Origin: a virus
Direction: 5' to 3' (one strand)
DNA: 50,415 bases
IMG/VR virus record: IMGVR_UViG_3300046515_000274
Span: 1-50,415 of that record
Shown piece by piece: positions 1 through 8,023 of this stretch. The notes beneath the pieces were generated by a model. It was not told where the DNA came from. It saw only the letters and a program-made list of their open reading frames with translations, and made no database searches. Every line of letters starts with the position of its first letter. Positions within the stretch are counted from its first letter, which is position 1. Both the position numbers and the translations under genes were made by a program.

Positions 1-939
1 TTACTCGGACGCCAGGCGGCCCTTGACCTGCCGATCGGCCTTGTACTGCATGGCCACTGCCGGCGCTGGCTTGGCTGCCCCGGTTTCCAGCCACTGACGC
101 ATGCGGCTGGCATCGGCGAAGTGGGTGTATTTGCCGAACGCATCGAGGATGACCATGGCCACCGGGCGGTTGTCCATTCGGGTCAGCAGCACCAGGCAAT
201 GGCCAGCTTCATTGGTGAAGCCGGTCTTGGTCAGCTTGATGTCCCAGTTGCTCTTGTTCACCAGGTGGTCGGTGTTACGGAAGCCCAGGGTGTAATTAGG
301 CTTGCGGAACGCCACGGTCTTCTCGCGGGTGGTCGACAGCTCGCTCAGCATCGGATACTTGCGCGACGCCATCAGCAGCTTGGAGAGGTCGCGGGCAGTG
401 GACACGTTCAGCGTCGACAGGCCAGTCGGCTCGACATAGCGGGTGTGCGCCATGCCCAGGCTACGCGCCTTGGCGTTCATGGCCTTGATGAACGCCGGGT
501 AACCGCCCGGGTAATGGTTGGCCAGGGTGTTGGCGGCGCGGTTCTCCGAAGACATCAACGTGATCAGCAACGTTTCATGGCGGTCCAGTTGGCTCCCCAG
601 GCGCACGCGCGAATACACGCCCTTCATCTCCGGGTTGTTGGCGATGGTCATGGTGAGCATCTCATTCATAGGCAGCTTGGCGTCCAGCACCACCATCGCC
701 GTCATCAGTTTGGTGACCGAAGCGATAGGGACCACACGATCGGCATGGCTCGAATACAGTTCCTGATTGGTATTCAGGTCGATCAGCAGCGCGCTGCCAG
801 AGGCCAGGTGCAATTTGGCCGGGTCGCGTTGCACCTGGGCCGGGGGTTGTGCAGCAGCAGTCGACGGGAGGGTCGCGGTACCTGTGAGCAACAGCAGCAG
901 GCTGAGGATAGACAGGGATGTTTTCACGTTGAGGCTCAC
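1..939 (-). CDS. pbpG: D-alanyl-D-alanine endopeptidase (PBP7), host gene
   Basis: A 312-residue periplasmic penicillin-binding protein that cleaves D-Ala-meso-DAP cross-links in peptidoglycan. An N-terminal signal peptide is visible (hydrophobic core about residues 8-25, Ala-rich cleavage zone near 30). All three serine-peptidase motifs are present: SVTK (74-77), SEN (131-133) and KTG (238-240), in the order of the S11 family. Length fits PbpG. Its stop codon is the first three bases of the window. It is the only clear host gene here and marks the bacterial side of the prophage junction. Confidence 0.95.
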   Translation of the reverse strand: MSLNVKTSLSILSLLLLLTGTATLPSTAAAQPPAQVQRDPAKLHLASGSALLIDLNTNQELYSSHADRVVPIASVTKLMTAMVVLDAKLPMNEMLTMTIANNPEMKGVYSRVRLGSQLDRHETLLITLMSSENRAANTLANHYPGGYPAFIKAMNAKARSLGMAHTRYVEPTGLSTLNVSTARDLSKLLMASRKYPMLSELSTTREKTVAFRKPNYTLGFRNTDHLVNKSNWDIKLTKTGFTNEAGHCLVLLTRMDNRPVAMVILDAFGKYTHFADASRMRQWLETGAAKPAPAVAMQYKADRQVKGRLASE

Positions 940-1057
940 TAAAGGTTGGTATGTCGTTGGCTGTGCAAGGGTTTTCCCCCAAAAACCGCTGCATTCTGGA
1001 GTATGGCTGAATTGCTGTCGAATGCCTTATGACTAAAGGGCGCAACGTGAACGAAAT
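940..1057. other. Host-prophage junction (attL expected here)
   Basis: 118 bp between the start of the host gene and the stop codon of the integrase. By position this should hold attL, since lambdoid integrases usually lie beside attP. No tRNA gene is recognisable. A weak hairpin (GGTTTT, C-run, AAAACC) lies near 966-983. The core cannot be defined because attR is outside the window. Confidence 0.4.
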
Positions 1058-2251
1058 TTAATCCTGTACCAATTTTGTACCAATCAGCTGCATTTCAAGC
1101 TTCGCCAACTCGGCCCAATCGTTAGCCGAGTTCAGCCACTTGGCATAGGTGGAAAGGAGAACCTGAACCGAGTGCCCAAGCTGCCCCGCGATAAAAGCTG
1201 GATTCATCCCTGACATGAGGCACATCGTGGCATATGTATGCCGGCAATTGTACTGCGGCCGGTGTTTGAATCCCTTCGCTTCGACCGCCTGGTTGAAGTG
1301 CTTGCCTGCGGTTTCGGGCACGGTGATGTGTGGCGATGATCCCGACGGTTGAAAGATGAATGGCGATTCGGTTGAAACCCGCCGCTTCTGCTTCGATCGG
1401 TAGTGCGCGATCTCCTTTGCCCTGGCCAGCGCGCCCAAGGCACGGCTGTTCAGCATCACGGTCCGGGTGTATTTGGTCTTGGTCCGCTCAATCACCTGCT
1501 TCTCGACCACGATCCGACAGACGTGGGCCGTCTTCTTCTCGAAATCGATCTCGTCCCAGCGCAGCGCCATTACCTCGCCCGTGCGCATGCCGGTGTAAAA
1601 GGCGAACTCATAGAATGCTGCGAACACCTGGTTGCACTGGGAAAAGTTCCCATACATCCACTCAATCAATGCTTCCGCCTCTTCAACGGTGAAGGGGTCG
1701 ATCTGCTTCTTGTTCTTCTGCGGCAGCTGGATCGATGCCGCCGGGTTCCTTTCTACCACCTCGTCATACACCGCCGCCCTGAACATCGCCTTGACCCTGG
1801 CAATAGCGGCGCGTTTGACTGTCGAGCTCTTCCACTCGGTCTTCGCGACCACCTCCCTCAGCGCCATCGGCGTGACCGCCTTGATAGGCAGCGTCGCCAG
1901 ATGTGGCATCCAGTAGTTGTTCATCAACCCCTTGTAATTGACCCGCGTGTCGTGCACCACTTCCAGGCTGTTCAGCCAGGTTTGAGCGTACTCGCCAAAC
2001 ATCAGCTCGTAGGCTGGCGCCGTATAGCTGGATGCCGGAAATAGCTCGGCGTACCGCTTTTCGTCTAACACGCCGTGGTTGGCCAGGCTGATTACTTGAG
2101 CGCGTAGATCGGCTGCCGCTTTGATCCCCTTGGCTGTTTGGGGATACGAGAGAGTTTCGGACCGACGCTCACCGTTGCAAGTAAAACGGATCCGGATTGA
2201 TTTGCCGATGAACTCGACTCCAGTGGGTAACCCCAGCTTCCTTCCAGCCAC
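1058..2251 (-). CDS. int: Tyrosine site-specific integrase
   Basis: Phage integrase of about 397 residues that would recombine attP with attB. An N-terminal arm/core-binding region is followed by the catalytic domain: first Arg in TGMRTGE, second box YNCRHTYAT, then GHS and the nucleophile Tyr in STYAKW. In the second box the usual His of HxxR reads Tyr. I chose the GTG at 2251 because GGAG lies about 9 bases upstream; a longer reading to an ATG at 2302 adds 17 residues without a good ribosome site. The start lies deep inside the xis gene, so the two products would be translationally linked. It is the last gene of the leftward early operon and abuts the host junction. Confidence 0.9.
   Translation of the reverse strand: MAGRKLGLPTGVEFIGKSIRIRFTCNGERRSETLSYPQTAKGIKAAADLRAQVISLANHGVLDEKRYAELFPASSYTAPAYELMFGEYAQTWLNSLEVVHDTRVNYKGLMNNYWMPHLATLPIKAVTPMALREVVAKTEWKSSTVKRAAIARVKAMFRAAVYDEVVERNPAASIQLPQKNKKQIDPFTVEEAEALIEWMYGNFSQCNQVFAAFYEFAFYTGMRTGEVMALRWDEIDFEKKTAHVCRIVVEKQVIERTKTKYTRTVMLNSRALGALARAKEIAHYRSKQKRRVSTESPFIFQPSGSSPHITVPETAGKHFNQAVEAKGFKHRPQYNCRHTYATMCLMSGMNPAFIAGQLGHSVQVLLSTYAKWLNSANDWAELAKLEMQLIGTKLVQD
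1065..1084. repeat. Direct repeat TGTACCAAT x2 at the int 3' end
   Basis: TGTACCAAT occurs at 1065-1073 and 1076-1084, an 11-bp period, within the last codons of the integrase and beside the expected attL. It could be part of an att core or an Int arm site, or could simply reflect the encoded residues. Only the repeat itself is seen. Confidence 0.35.
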
Positions 2252-2436
2252 GCTTCGTATCTCCTGATGCTGTAAAAAATCCGGCCGTCGATCTTTTTCC
2301 AAACCCCCTCAGGGATCACGCCACGGCTGCGTTTGCCTTCCAAGGCCCGCTTGGTCGTTCCGACCAGTTCGGCCATCTTCTCTTCCGGTACCTTGTCGGA
2401 TACATAGGCCACCGGCTGGCGTTCTTCGTCTCGCAT
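2092..2436 (-). CDS. xis: Excisionase-like DNA-binding protein
   Basis: A 114-residue protein immediately upstream of int. The first ~75 residues have an Xis-type winged-helix pattern (VPEEKMAELVG, then KRALEGKRSRGVIPEGVW, IDGRIFYSIRRYEAWLEG). This small-protein family binds att DNA and turns Int toward excision. The ATG at 2436 has GGAG 7 bases upstream. The last ~53 codons overlap the integrase in another frame. The tail after about residue 75 is Ser/Arg/Lys-rich and may be shaped mainly by the overlapping int sequence. Confidence 0.8.
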   Translation of the reverse strand: MRDEERQPVAYVSDKVPEEKMAELVGTTKRALEGKRSRGVIPEGVWKKIDGRIFYSIRRYEAWLEGSWGYPLESSSSANQSGSVLLATVSVGPKLSRIPKQPRGSKRQPIYALK

Positions 2437-2473
2437 GATGGTCTCCACGCCGCGGGTCGCGGCAGGTTGGTGG

Positions 2474-2797
2474 TCAGTCGACCTGGTAGTAGACGTAGCA
2501 GTCGACGCCTTGGGCGGTAAGCGACTTGTGCATGGCCTGCACGCCAGCGCTGTGCTGGTTGCCCTGACCAGGCCACGGCGTGTCGAGGTGAATACCCTGT
2601 TGATGCCAGCCGCTGCGCTTCCACAGCTTCCCCGGCAGCTCTGGCAGCAGGCTGGCGCGAAGCCCAGGTACAGGGATGACGACGCGGTCCAGGTTGGCGC
2701 TGCCGCCATCATTCGTGCAGGCAGCTGCTGCTGCCTTGCCAGCTTCCGTGGCGATGCGCACCTTCGCCGGCAGGCTGGCGAGTTCTTCTTTCGTCAT
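2474..2797 (-). CDS. Hypothetical phage protein
   Basis: 107 residues beginning MTKEELASLPAKVRIATEAG; no domain recognised. The ATG at 2797 is preferred to one 8 codons upstream because the family-like opening starts there and AGAG precedes it. The C-terminus (GVQAMHKSLTAQGVDCYVYY) resembles a small alpha/beta fold. Leftward early operon, between the methyltransferase and xis. Coding style matches its neighbours, so the gene itself is likely real. Confidence 0.65.
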   Translation of the reverse strand: MTKEELASLPAKVRIATEAGKAAAAACTNDGGSANLDRVVIPVPGLRASLLPELPGKLWKRSGWHQQGIHLDTPWPGQGNQHSAGVQAMHKSLTAQGVDCYVYYQVD

Positions 2798-2853
2798 GGC
2801 AATAGCTCTCCATGCCCGCACATGTCGGCGGGCTTGAGTAGTAGGTGGAGGGG

Positions 2854-3627
2854 TTAGGCTCGCGCTTCGAAAAGTTCGATCTGCGGTGCCGGGGTGTCGC
2901 GAATGCTGATTGCCTCGGCGATGCGCCGCTGCGCGGTTCCGAAGTGAGCCTCGTCCTGCTCAATGCCGATGAAGCGTCGGCCTAGTTGGATGCAGGCAAC
3001 GCCGGTCGTACCGCTGCCCATCGTGTTGTCAAGCACCACTTGGCCCGGATTGCTGTAGGTGGAAATCAGGAACCGCATCCAGGCGACGGGCTTCTGTGTT
3101 GGGTGATGGCTGGCGGTCTGTTTATCGCTCGAGAAGAACTGCACTGATCGCGGGTACCGGTCTGTCGAGTCATACTCAGTTAGTTCAAGGGCCTTGCCGT
3201 AGCACTCGGAGTTGACCGTCTTTCGCCGCGACATCTTCCGCTCGTGGCCGCTGGTCATCTGCGGGTTGTAGACCGGCTGTTTGCGGTAGAACACTTGAGC
3301 GCTTTCATGGGCCCTCAGCGGCTGCTTCTTGGCGTTCAGGAAGCCAGTAGCGGCGCCTTTTTCCCAGATCCATTCGTACTTGTAGTGCTTGGGATTGCTT
3401 GCCACCAGCATGGAAGCAAACGGCTGCGCGGCGCAAAGCACGATAGCTGCCTCGGGCTTTGCGATTCGCAGGTACTGCTCCCAAAGGGGGCCGAATGGGA
3501 TGACGATATCCCATGCGCACTGCGTGGTTCCGTAGGGAAGGTCAGCCAGTACCAGGTCAACGCTGGCATCCGGGATGGACTTCATCAGATCTAGGCACTC
3601 GCCGTGGTACAGGCTGACCTCGTTCAT
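2854..3627 (-). CDS. Site-specific DNA methyltransferase (N6-A/N4-C type)
   Basis: 257-residue SAM-dependent amino-methyltransferase of the D12/N4-N6 type. The catalytic DxPY motif appears as DLPYG (29-33). The SAM-binding box is near the C-terminus (DNTMGSGTTGVAC, about 200-212), followed by FIGIEQD, giving the beta-class order (catalytic motif before SAM motif). No partner endonuclease is adjacent, so it is probably an orphan phage methylase that protects phage DNA from host restriction. Its ATG overlaps the stop of the 16-codon gene upstream (ATGA). Confidence 0.88.
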   Translation of the reverse strand: MNEVSLYHGECLDLMKSIPDASVDLVLADLPYGTTQCAWDIVIPFGPLWEQYLRIAKPEAAIVLCAAQPFASMLVASNPKHYKYEWIWEKGAATGFLNAKKQPLRAHESAQVFYRKQPVYNPQMTSGHERKMSRRKTVNSECYGKALELTEYDSTDRYPRSVQFFSSDKQTASHHPTQKPVAWMRFLISTYSNPGQVVLDNTMGSGTTGVACIQLGRRFIGIEQDEAHFGTAQRRIAEAISIRDTPAPQIELFEARA

Positions 3628-3674
3628 CGCGGCCCCCTGTAGATCAGGTAGGCCATGTAGGCGAGGGCGATCAT
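3624..3674 (-). CDS. 16-residue hydrophobic microprotein
   Basis: A 16-codon frame (MIALAYMAYLIYRGPR) fills the gap between the NinX-like gene and the methyltransferase. Its ATG overlaps the upstream stop (ATGA at 3671-3674) and its TGA overlaps the methyltransferase ATG (ATGA at 3624-3627). The product would be a single short membrane helix with a basic end. The double coupling is direct evidence that ribosomes can run through it. It may be a true microprotein or only a coupling device. Confidence 0.5.
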   Translation of the reverse strand: MIALAYMAYLIYRGPR

Positions 3675-4054
3675 GGCATCAGCTCCTTCGGCACCTGGAC
3701 GGTATCGCCGAGCTTGGCTGCGACGACGGCGCGACAGGCGGCGACCAGATGAGTCGGTCCGCTTGCGTCACCTGCGTCGTCATTCACCCCGGTGCAGGCA
3801 AAATAGGCATTTGGATAAAGCCCGAATCCGATGCGGTGTTTGGGGAGCAGCGGCCCACCAACAGCCCAGTTTTCGTGCGGGGCATACCGTATATCGCGCA
3901 CGGTGACCTCGCCGGTGTAGCGGACGAACACCCGCCATGTGTTGCCGTAGATGGGCGGGGCGAGGAGTACGTCGAGGCCTTCAGCTTTGCCGACAGCCCA
4001 GCCCAGCGCCTCACCCGCCAGGTCTGCCGTCTTCACTTCGATCAGGTCGGTCAT
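3671..4054 (-). CDS. NinX-like protein (DUF2591)
   Basis: 127 residues matching the NinX/DUF2591 pattern: an N-terminal LAGEALGWAVGKAEG, a middle section on planar/aromatic residues (WRVFVRYTGE), then HENWAVGGPLLPKHRIG and a C-terminal PTHLVAACRAVVAAKLGD. Members are lambdoid early proteins of unknown function that look like short enzyme- or nucleotide-binding folds. It is coupled by ATGA to the upstream gene and to the microprotein downstream. Confidence 0.75.
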   Translation of the reverse strand: MTDLIEVKTADLAGEALGWAVGKAEGLDVLLAPPIYGNTWRVFVRYTGEVTVRDIRYAPHENWAVGGPLLPKHRIGFGLYPNAYFACTGVNDDAGDASGPTHLVAACRAVVAAKLGDTVQVPKELMP

Positions 4055-4293
4055 GGCATCACCTCGGGCCGCTCAGGGAACGACGCTTCGGCTTCGGTGC
4101 GGAACCTGATGTCAGCAGAGTCCCCGTGGCGGCCTTCTGACCAGGTGATCCGCTTGCCGCAGTAGCAGCCGGTCACTTGGGCCAGGTCGAAGTTCTGCCG
4201 GAACTCCATCGAGATGCCACTCATGCCGTGCTGGCGCGCGAGGGTGACTACCGCTCGCGCGAATTCAACGTCTTGATCAGTCACTGCGCTCAC
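4051..4293 (-). CDS. Hypothetical early phage protein
   Basis: 80 residues with no recognised family. An N-terminal amphipathic helix (VTDQDVEFARAVVTLARQHG) is followed by a Cys-containing stretch (GCYCGK), perhaps a small metal site. It overlaps the neighbours on both sides by 4 bp, which supports membership of the operon and the chosen start. Confidence 0.65.
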   Translation of the reverse strand: MSAVTDQDVEFARAVVTLARQHGMSGISMEFRQNFDLAQVTGCYCGKRITWSEGRHGDSADIRFRTEAEASFPERPEVMP

Positions 4294-4592
4294 AGCTGAT
4301 ACCTCTCATCAATCCAGCGCCCAGGCGCCAGTGCGGGTGTAGGTTCGGGTTGTGTTTCGTGCGGGGAGAGCTGGCGCTGGTTACCGGCCTGGTCTGGGCC
4401 ACGCAGCATCCAATCAGGCAAGCAGAAGAGGCCGGCGCGGGATTCCCGTGGAACGCTTCGAGCGTCGTCGTGATGCACGACCACATCCGGGAAAGGCCGA
4501 TCCAGCTTTTGCTTGGCAGCCTGCTCTGGCGTCATGGGTTCGCAACCGGCCAGGGTGGCCAGCAGAAGCAGGCAGAGGGCGAGGCGGTTCAT
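4290..4592 (-). CDS. Small predicted lipoprotein
   Basis: 100 residues starting MNRLALCLLLLATLAGCEP: a short hydrophobic signal peptide and lipobox LAGC with Cys17 as the acylation site. The mature part is Pro/Gln-rich and probably disordered. ATGA coupling to the upstream gene (4589-4592) sets the start; a longer reading to 4703 would ignore this and bury the signal peptide. A lipoprotein in an early lambdoid operon suggests envelope modification or superinfection exclusion, but this is inference. Confidence 0.65.
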   Translation of the reverse strand: MNRLALCLLLLATLAGCEPMTPEQAAKQKLDRPFPDVVVHHDDARSVPRESRAGLFCLPDWMLRGPDQAGNQRQLSPHETQPEPTPALAPGRWIDERYQL

Positions 4593-4918
4593 GACGTCAC
4601 CACTCGACGGCCCCACCAGCACACCGGGCCGTCGTCGGTATCGTGGATAGCCAGGCAGAACCAACCATCGTCTTCGGGCTTGCTGGGCTCCCAGTAGCCG
4701 CAATGCGGTTCACCAGCTTCGAAGTAGCGCTCGGCGATCTCTTCCGGAGCGTCGGATTCAAGGTGGACCATGACGAGCTGCAGGCTCTGTTGTGCGACCC
4801 ACGCCTTGCACTTGTCGCCATCGCCCTCATCGAAGTCGGGGAGGTCCGGATGCTGGAACATGCCGTATTCGTCGCGCACGACCGGCGCCGGCTGGATCAG
4901 CTTGATTTTTTCAGGCAT
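4589..4918 (-). CDS. Hypothetical acidic phage protein
   Basis: 109 residues, strongly acidic in the middle (LPDFDEGDGDKCKAW), with several Trp/Cys residues in the C-terminal half (HCGYWEPSKPEDDGWFCLAI). No family recognised. Its stop overlaps the start of the lipoprotein gene. It is the first leftward gene after the rightward 5049-5945 island. Confidence 0.65.
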   Translation of the reverse strand: MPEKIKLIQPAPVVRDEYGMFQHPDLPDFDEGDGDKCKAWVAQQSLQLVMVHLESDAPEEIAERYFEAGEPHCGYWEPSKPEDDGWFCLAIHDTDDGPVCWWGRRVVTS

Positions 4919-5048
4919 GGCTTGTCCTTACGCTGCTTGTTTCAGTGTTGGTAGGGAATGAAATTCGACGAAGGGGTGTCTAGATGGCAGACGGCCAGCA
5001 AGCCCTACTTAATCGAGAGTGACCGGCTAGTGCCGCGAGAGAAATAAA

Positions 5049-5240
5049 ATGCTTAACGCCGACCAGAGATACCGTGCATACCAGCTCCTCAGGGAGCTCG
5101 ATAAGACGACTTCTTCGCTGATGAATCGTGTTGCTTACAGCCACGCGGGAAAACAGTCTTGGGAGGAGGATTTGCAAAGCCAACGCGCAGCCTTTGAAGA
5201 GTGGATGGCCTTCGCCAAAACTATCAGCGATGACTTGTAG
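5049..5240 (+). CDS. Small hypothetical protein
   Basis: 63 residues (MLNADQRYRAYQLLRELDKT...), mostly helical and rich in charged residues, with a weak ribosome site (GAGA about 8 bases upstream). It points against the surrounding early operon. A 7-bp hairpin (AGTTTTC/GAAAACT) lies just after the stop. No family known. It is the first gene of a rightward, AT-richer island ending at 5945. Confidence 0.5.
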   Translation: MLNADQRYRAYQLLRELDKTTSSLMNRVAYSHAGKQSWEEDLQSQRAAFEEWMAFAKTISDDL

Positions 5241-5328
5241 AGTTTTCGCTGAAAACTATACAAAAATCTTGAAATGCATAGATTATTTGCCGATTGTCGG
5301 ATTCAGTTCTTAATTCCAGCACTTTCGG

Positions 5329-5356
5329 TTGTCTGCCTGGATAGGTTCGCTATTTT
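5329..5356 (+). promoter_or_regulatory. Candidate promoter for 5399-5945
   Basis: TTGTCT (5329-5334), a 16-bp spacer and TATTTT (5351-5356) stand about 40 bp upstream of the strong AAGGAGG site of the next gene. Each hexamer matches 4 of 6 consensus bases, so this is only a candidate. Confidence 0.3.
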
Positions 5357-5398
5357 AAGTATCTAGTAAGGAGACAGACGAAATTTTAAGGAGGCTTT

Positions 5399-5764
5399 AT
5401 GAGAACTCGAGGACAAGCGTACTGGGAGTGGGCAGATCCCAGCCTTCACCATCGTAGCCATGACGAAATTCTCGACGATGGCACCATGATCGATGTTCAG
5501 GTCAGATTATCACGGACAGGTACTACGCAGTTGTTCATAGGTATCTACGCGCCATCTGGTGTGGCGCTGAAAGAAGAAGCATTCGATTCCCGGCCGGGAG
5601 AGTCGATGACCAGAGCGCTGGCTTGGGGCGTAGGACGTGCTCGCCGATTTGCTTGTGAGCCATCCTCCACCAGTCTACGTCAGCCTTTGCGAGGGGCAGA
5701 TAACGGGAGAACGTTTGGAGGAAAGACCAATGTCATCAGGCAGCGAAGTGGAAATTCAGCTTGA
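5399..5764 (+). CDS. Hypothetical protein of the rightward island
   Basis: 121 residues with a very strong ribosome site (AAGGAGG, 5 bases before ATG). The first ~80 residues look folded (DGTMIDVQVRLSRTGTTQLFIGIY, then SMTRALAWGVGRARRFA). The last ~35 are Ser/Arg/Gln-rich and may be a frame tail overlapping the next gene. Function unknown. Confidence 0.6.
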   Translation: MRTRGQAYWEWADPSLHHRSHDEILDDGTMIDVQVRLSRTGTTQLFIGIYAPSGVALKEEAFDSRPGESMTRALAWGVGRARRFACEPSSTSLRQPLRGADNGRTFGGKTNVIRQRSGNSA

Positions 5765-5945
5765 GCAAGCTTTACTCTCCGTACTTGCGGCAGCCGACCA
5801 GCTGGGCGTGGATTCAGAAGACCTACGACTCATAGCCATTGGCGGCATTTTGGGTTACGGCTCGTGGAGTTGGGTTGATAATGACCAGGCGCTTGGTACC
5901 GTTGCGGTCCTGAATCGTGCTGCAGAATCCTTAGGGTCAAACTAG
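5730..5945 (+). CDS. Small hypothetical protein
   Basis: 71 residues (MSSGSEVEIQLEQALLSVLA...) with two helices and a Gly-rich turn (IGGILGYGSWSW). The start at 5730 is chosen for the ribosome site GGAGGAAAGACCA directly before ATG; upstream in-frame sequence is poor. It overlaps the preceding gene by 35 bp, so the pair is probably co-expressed. Confidence 0.55.
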   Translation: MSSGSEVEIQLEQALLSVLAAADQLGVDSEDLRLIAIGGILGYGSWSWVDNDQALGTVAVLNRAAESLGSN

Positions 5946-6005
5946 CGATGCGCATAAATCACATTTCATGGCGGGAGTACAAATGTGCTCCTGCCTGCAT
6001 TTTCG

Positions 6006-6710
6006 CTATAGGATGGCGCGCGGCTGGAGACTGAGAGCAAGCCCCTTCACGGCCTCGCTGTAGATGAATTTGATCTGATCCCACGGGATCATGTGGCGCT
6101 GAGCATATTCACCCTCGCCATCGCAGATCTCGCAGCCCTCTGCTGGCTCGTCCAGTTCGAGGCATTCCGGGCACTCGCGCGTGACTTCCAGCTTGAACTC
6201 ACCAAGCAGCAGGGCTTTCGCGCCATTCTCGGCGGTGAGCCGCCTGGGCATGATGCAGTAGCCTTCGGGGATCGATATAGCCGGCACGCTCGATCCCGTC
6301 ATCGGCCCAAGCCCCACGACCGGCAGGCCAACCTCAGCCGCATCCCGCTCTGCCTCTTCTTTGGTCCACCAGATGGCAGTACCAACCATCCAGGCTATCG
6401 GCTCGGCTTGGGGCTGCGTGGTTGGCTCAGCTGTAAGTTGGTGCCAGCTGTCGACTTCGAACTCTGCTGGGCGCAGGCCGAGGCGATTGCCGTCTTCCAT
6501 TACAGCAACAACGGCGCCGTGGCTGTTCGTCCACACCCGGTAGGTTTGGCCTGCTTTAGCCTCTGGGAAGTGCGAGAGCTCGACACCAGGGATCCGGTCG
6601 GCGGTTGCGGTGACCAGCATGCGGACGGTGCGCGGCACCCGATCGCCATACGGGTAGCTGGCGCTTCGCTTGTGAAGTGCCGGGCAATCGATTCTGTTTT
6701 CTGTGGGCAT
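6006..6710 (-). CDS. Hypothetical phage protein with a Cys4 cluster
   Basis: 234 residues. An N-terminal folded region (about 20-90, with KAGQTYRVWTN and EDGNRLGLRP) is followed by a Pro/Gln linker. A middle segment IAWMVGTAIWWTKEEAERDA resembles a short motif common in phage accessory proteins. A C-terminal four-Cys cluster (CPECLE..., CEICDGEG) probably binds zinc. GAGG precedes the ATG. Function unknown; leftward early operon. Confidence 0.65.
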   Translation of the reverse strand: MPTENRIDCPALHKRSASYPYGDRVPRTVRMLVTATADRIPGVELSHFPEAKAGQTYRVWTNSHGAVVAVMEDGNRLGLRPAEFEVDSWHQLTAEPTTQPQAEPIAWMVGTAIWWTKEEAERDAAEVGLPVVGLGPMTGSSVPAISIPEGYCIMPRRLTAENGAKALLLGEFKLEVTRECPECLELDEPAEGCEICDGEGEYAQRHMIPWDQIKFIYSEAVKGLALSLQPRAIL

Positions 6711-6826
6711 GGGGATACCTCGAGCAATTTTGCGAATGGATGGAGAAACAGACCTGTACGAATGGAAGCATTGCTGCTAGTGCGTGATGGCAATATGATT
6801 CCTGCTTTTGCGCTCAGAGGTGACTG

Positions 6827-8023
6827 GTGAGTAAGTACATGCCCCTGGCCGATTTTCTTCGGTCCCAGACTGTTAACTCCATTGAGCTGACCTTCGCGCA
6901 AATTGATGAGCTAGTGGGCGGTCTGCCACCGATCGCGAGAAATCACAACGCTTGGTGGGCAAATTCAAGGACTGATGATTCACACACCTGGGCGCATCTT
7001 TGGATCGAAGCTGGTTGGGAACGCAAGTCCCTCGACCTGAGTGCAGAGGTTGTAGTTTTTGAGCGGCACTCACGCGAGCAAGAAATTTCAGGCTTCTGGT
7101 GGGTCAACCATAAGCAGACTTACCAAGCCGAACTTGAAGGGGGCTACATCTGGTCACCCACAAAAAATAAAAATGGCGCTCGAAACCAGACATACATCAA
7201 CCTGACGTTAGTTAGAGCCGGCGATGTTGTCATTTCCTACGCTGGAGGGCAGATTCGGGCTATAGGCGTTGCGACTTCTGTTTATACCGAACAGGCGAAG
7301 CCGGAAGCTTTTGGTCAAGCCGGCCAGAATTGGTCTGATACGGGATGGTTAGTTCCTATCGAGTGGACCGAACTGGACAAGGCTGTTTTGCCTAAGGATC
7401 ACATTACTGCGATTTCAAGCCTCTTGCCTGCGAAAAACTCCCCTTTACAAGCTAATGGCAACGGTAACCAGGGATGTTACCTCGCTAGTATCTCGCCCGA
7501 GCTAGGCTCCTTCGTTCTACGCTTGTCCAATAGTGCTGGGAGCGCGATTATCGAGCGGGTTCATGAACTGGAAGACCAGGTAAGAGCGGACGAAGCCGAG
7601 CGTGAAATCCAGCTAAATCAGGAACTGGCTGCTACTGAGCGCGAACAGTTGGTCCGCTCACGTGTCGGCCAGGGAACATTCCGCCTTCAAGTACTGGACC
7701 GTGAGAAGTCGTGCCGCCTGACTGGGGTTTCCGATAAGCGATTCCTGATCGCCAGCCACATCAAACCTTGGAAGGATTGCTCGAACATTGAGCGTTTGGA
7801 CGGTAACAATGGATTCATGCTAGCGCCCCATGTGGATAAGCTATTTGACCGAGGCTGGATAACGTTCTTGGACAATGGGGAATTGCTGGTTGCCGATCCT
7901 GCGAAGGAGGTTGTGTCAGCATGGGGATTGGCGTCTGGCATGAATGTTGGGGACTTCACGGTGGAGCAGCGAGGCTATCTGAGCCACCACCGGTCAGAGG
8001 TCTATAAGGGCAAGAAGCATTGA
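6827..8023 (+). CDS. HNH endonuclease with predicted modified-base reader (type IV-like)
   Basis: 398 residues in three parts. Residues 1-85 (SIELTFAQIDELVGGLPPIA, then HTWAHLWIEAGW) resemble the DUF7662 fold. Residues ~88-235 resemble an EVE/PUA-like reader (GFWWVN, YIWSP, AGDVVISYAGGQIRAIGVA, GWLVPIEW). A charged helical linker (245-278) leads to an HNH_2 nuclease domain (~290-360) with SHIKPW (His311), GNNG and APHVDKLFDRG (His335). Known EVE-HNH and SRA-HNH proteins cut DNA with modified cytosine, so a modification-dependent restriction role is the best inference. The GTG start at 6827 has AGGTGA just upstream; ATG 6839 is an alternative. It runs against the operon and is AT-richer, so it is likely acquired cargo. 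Confidence 0.75.
   Translation: MSKYMPLADFLRSQTVNSIELTFAQIDELVGGLPPIARNHNAWWANSRTDDSHTWAHLWIEAGWERKSLDLSAEVVVFERHSREQEISGFWWVNHKQTYQAELEGGYIWSPTKNKNGARNQTYINLTLVRAGDVVISYAGGQIRAIGVATSVYTEQAKPEAFGQAGQNWSDTGWLVPIEWTELDKAVLPKDHITAISSLLPAKNSPLQANGNGNQGCYLASISPELGSFVLRLSNSAGSAIIERVHELEDQVRADEAEREIQLNQELAATEREQLVRSRVGQGTFRLQVLDREKSCRLTGVSDKRFLIASHIKPWKDCSNIERLDGNNGFMLAPHVDKLFDRGWITFLDNGELLVADPAKEVVSAWGLASGMNVGDFTVEQRGYLSHHRSEVYKGKKH

Noticed and set aside
121-942. A 273-codon frame antisense to pbpG
   Set aside because: pbpG has all three active-site motifs; this frame is a shadow.
940-1100. A tRNA gene as the integration target
   Set aside because: No cloverleaf or tRNA-like 3' end can be recognised in the junction; no rRNA or tRNA gene was recognised elsewhere in the window.
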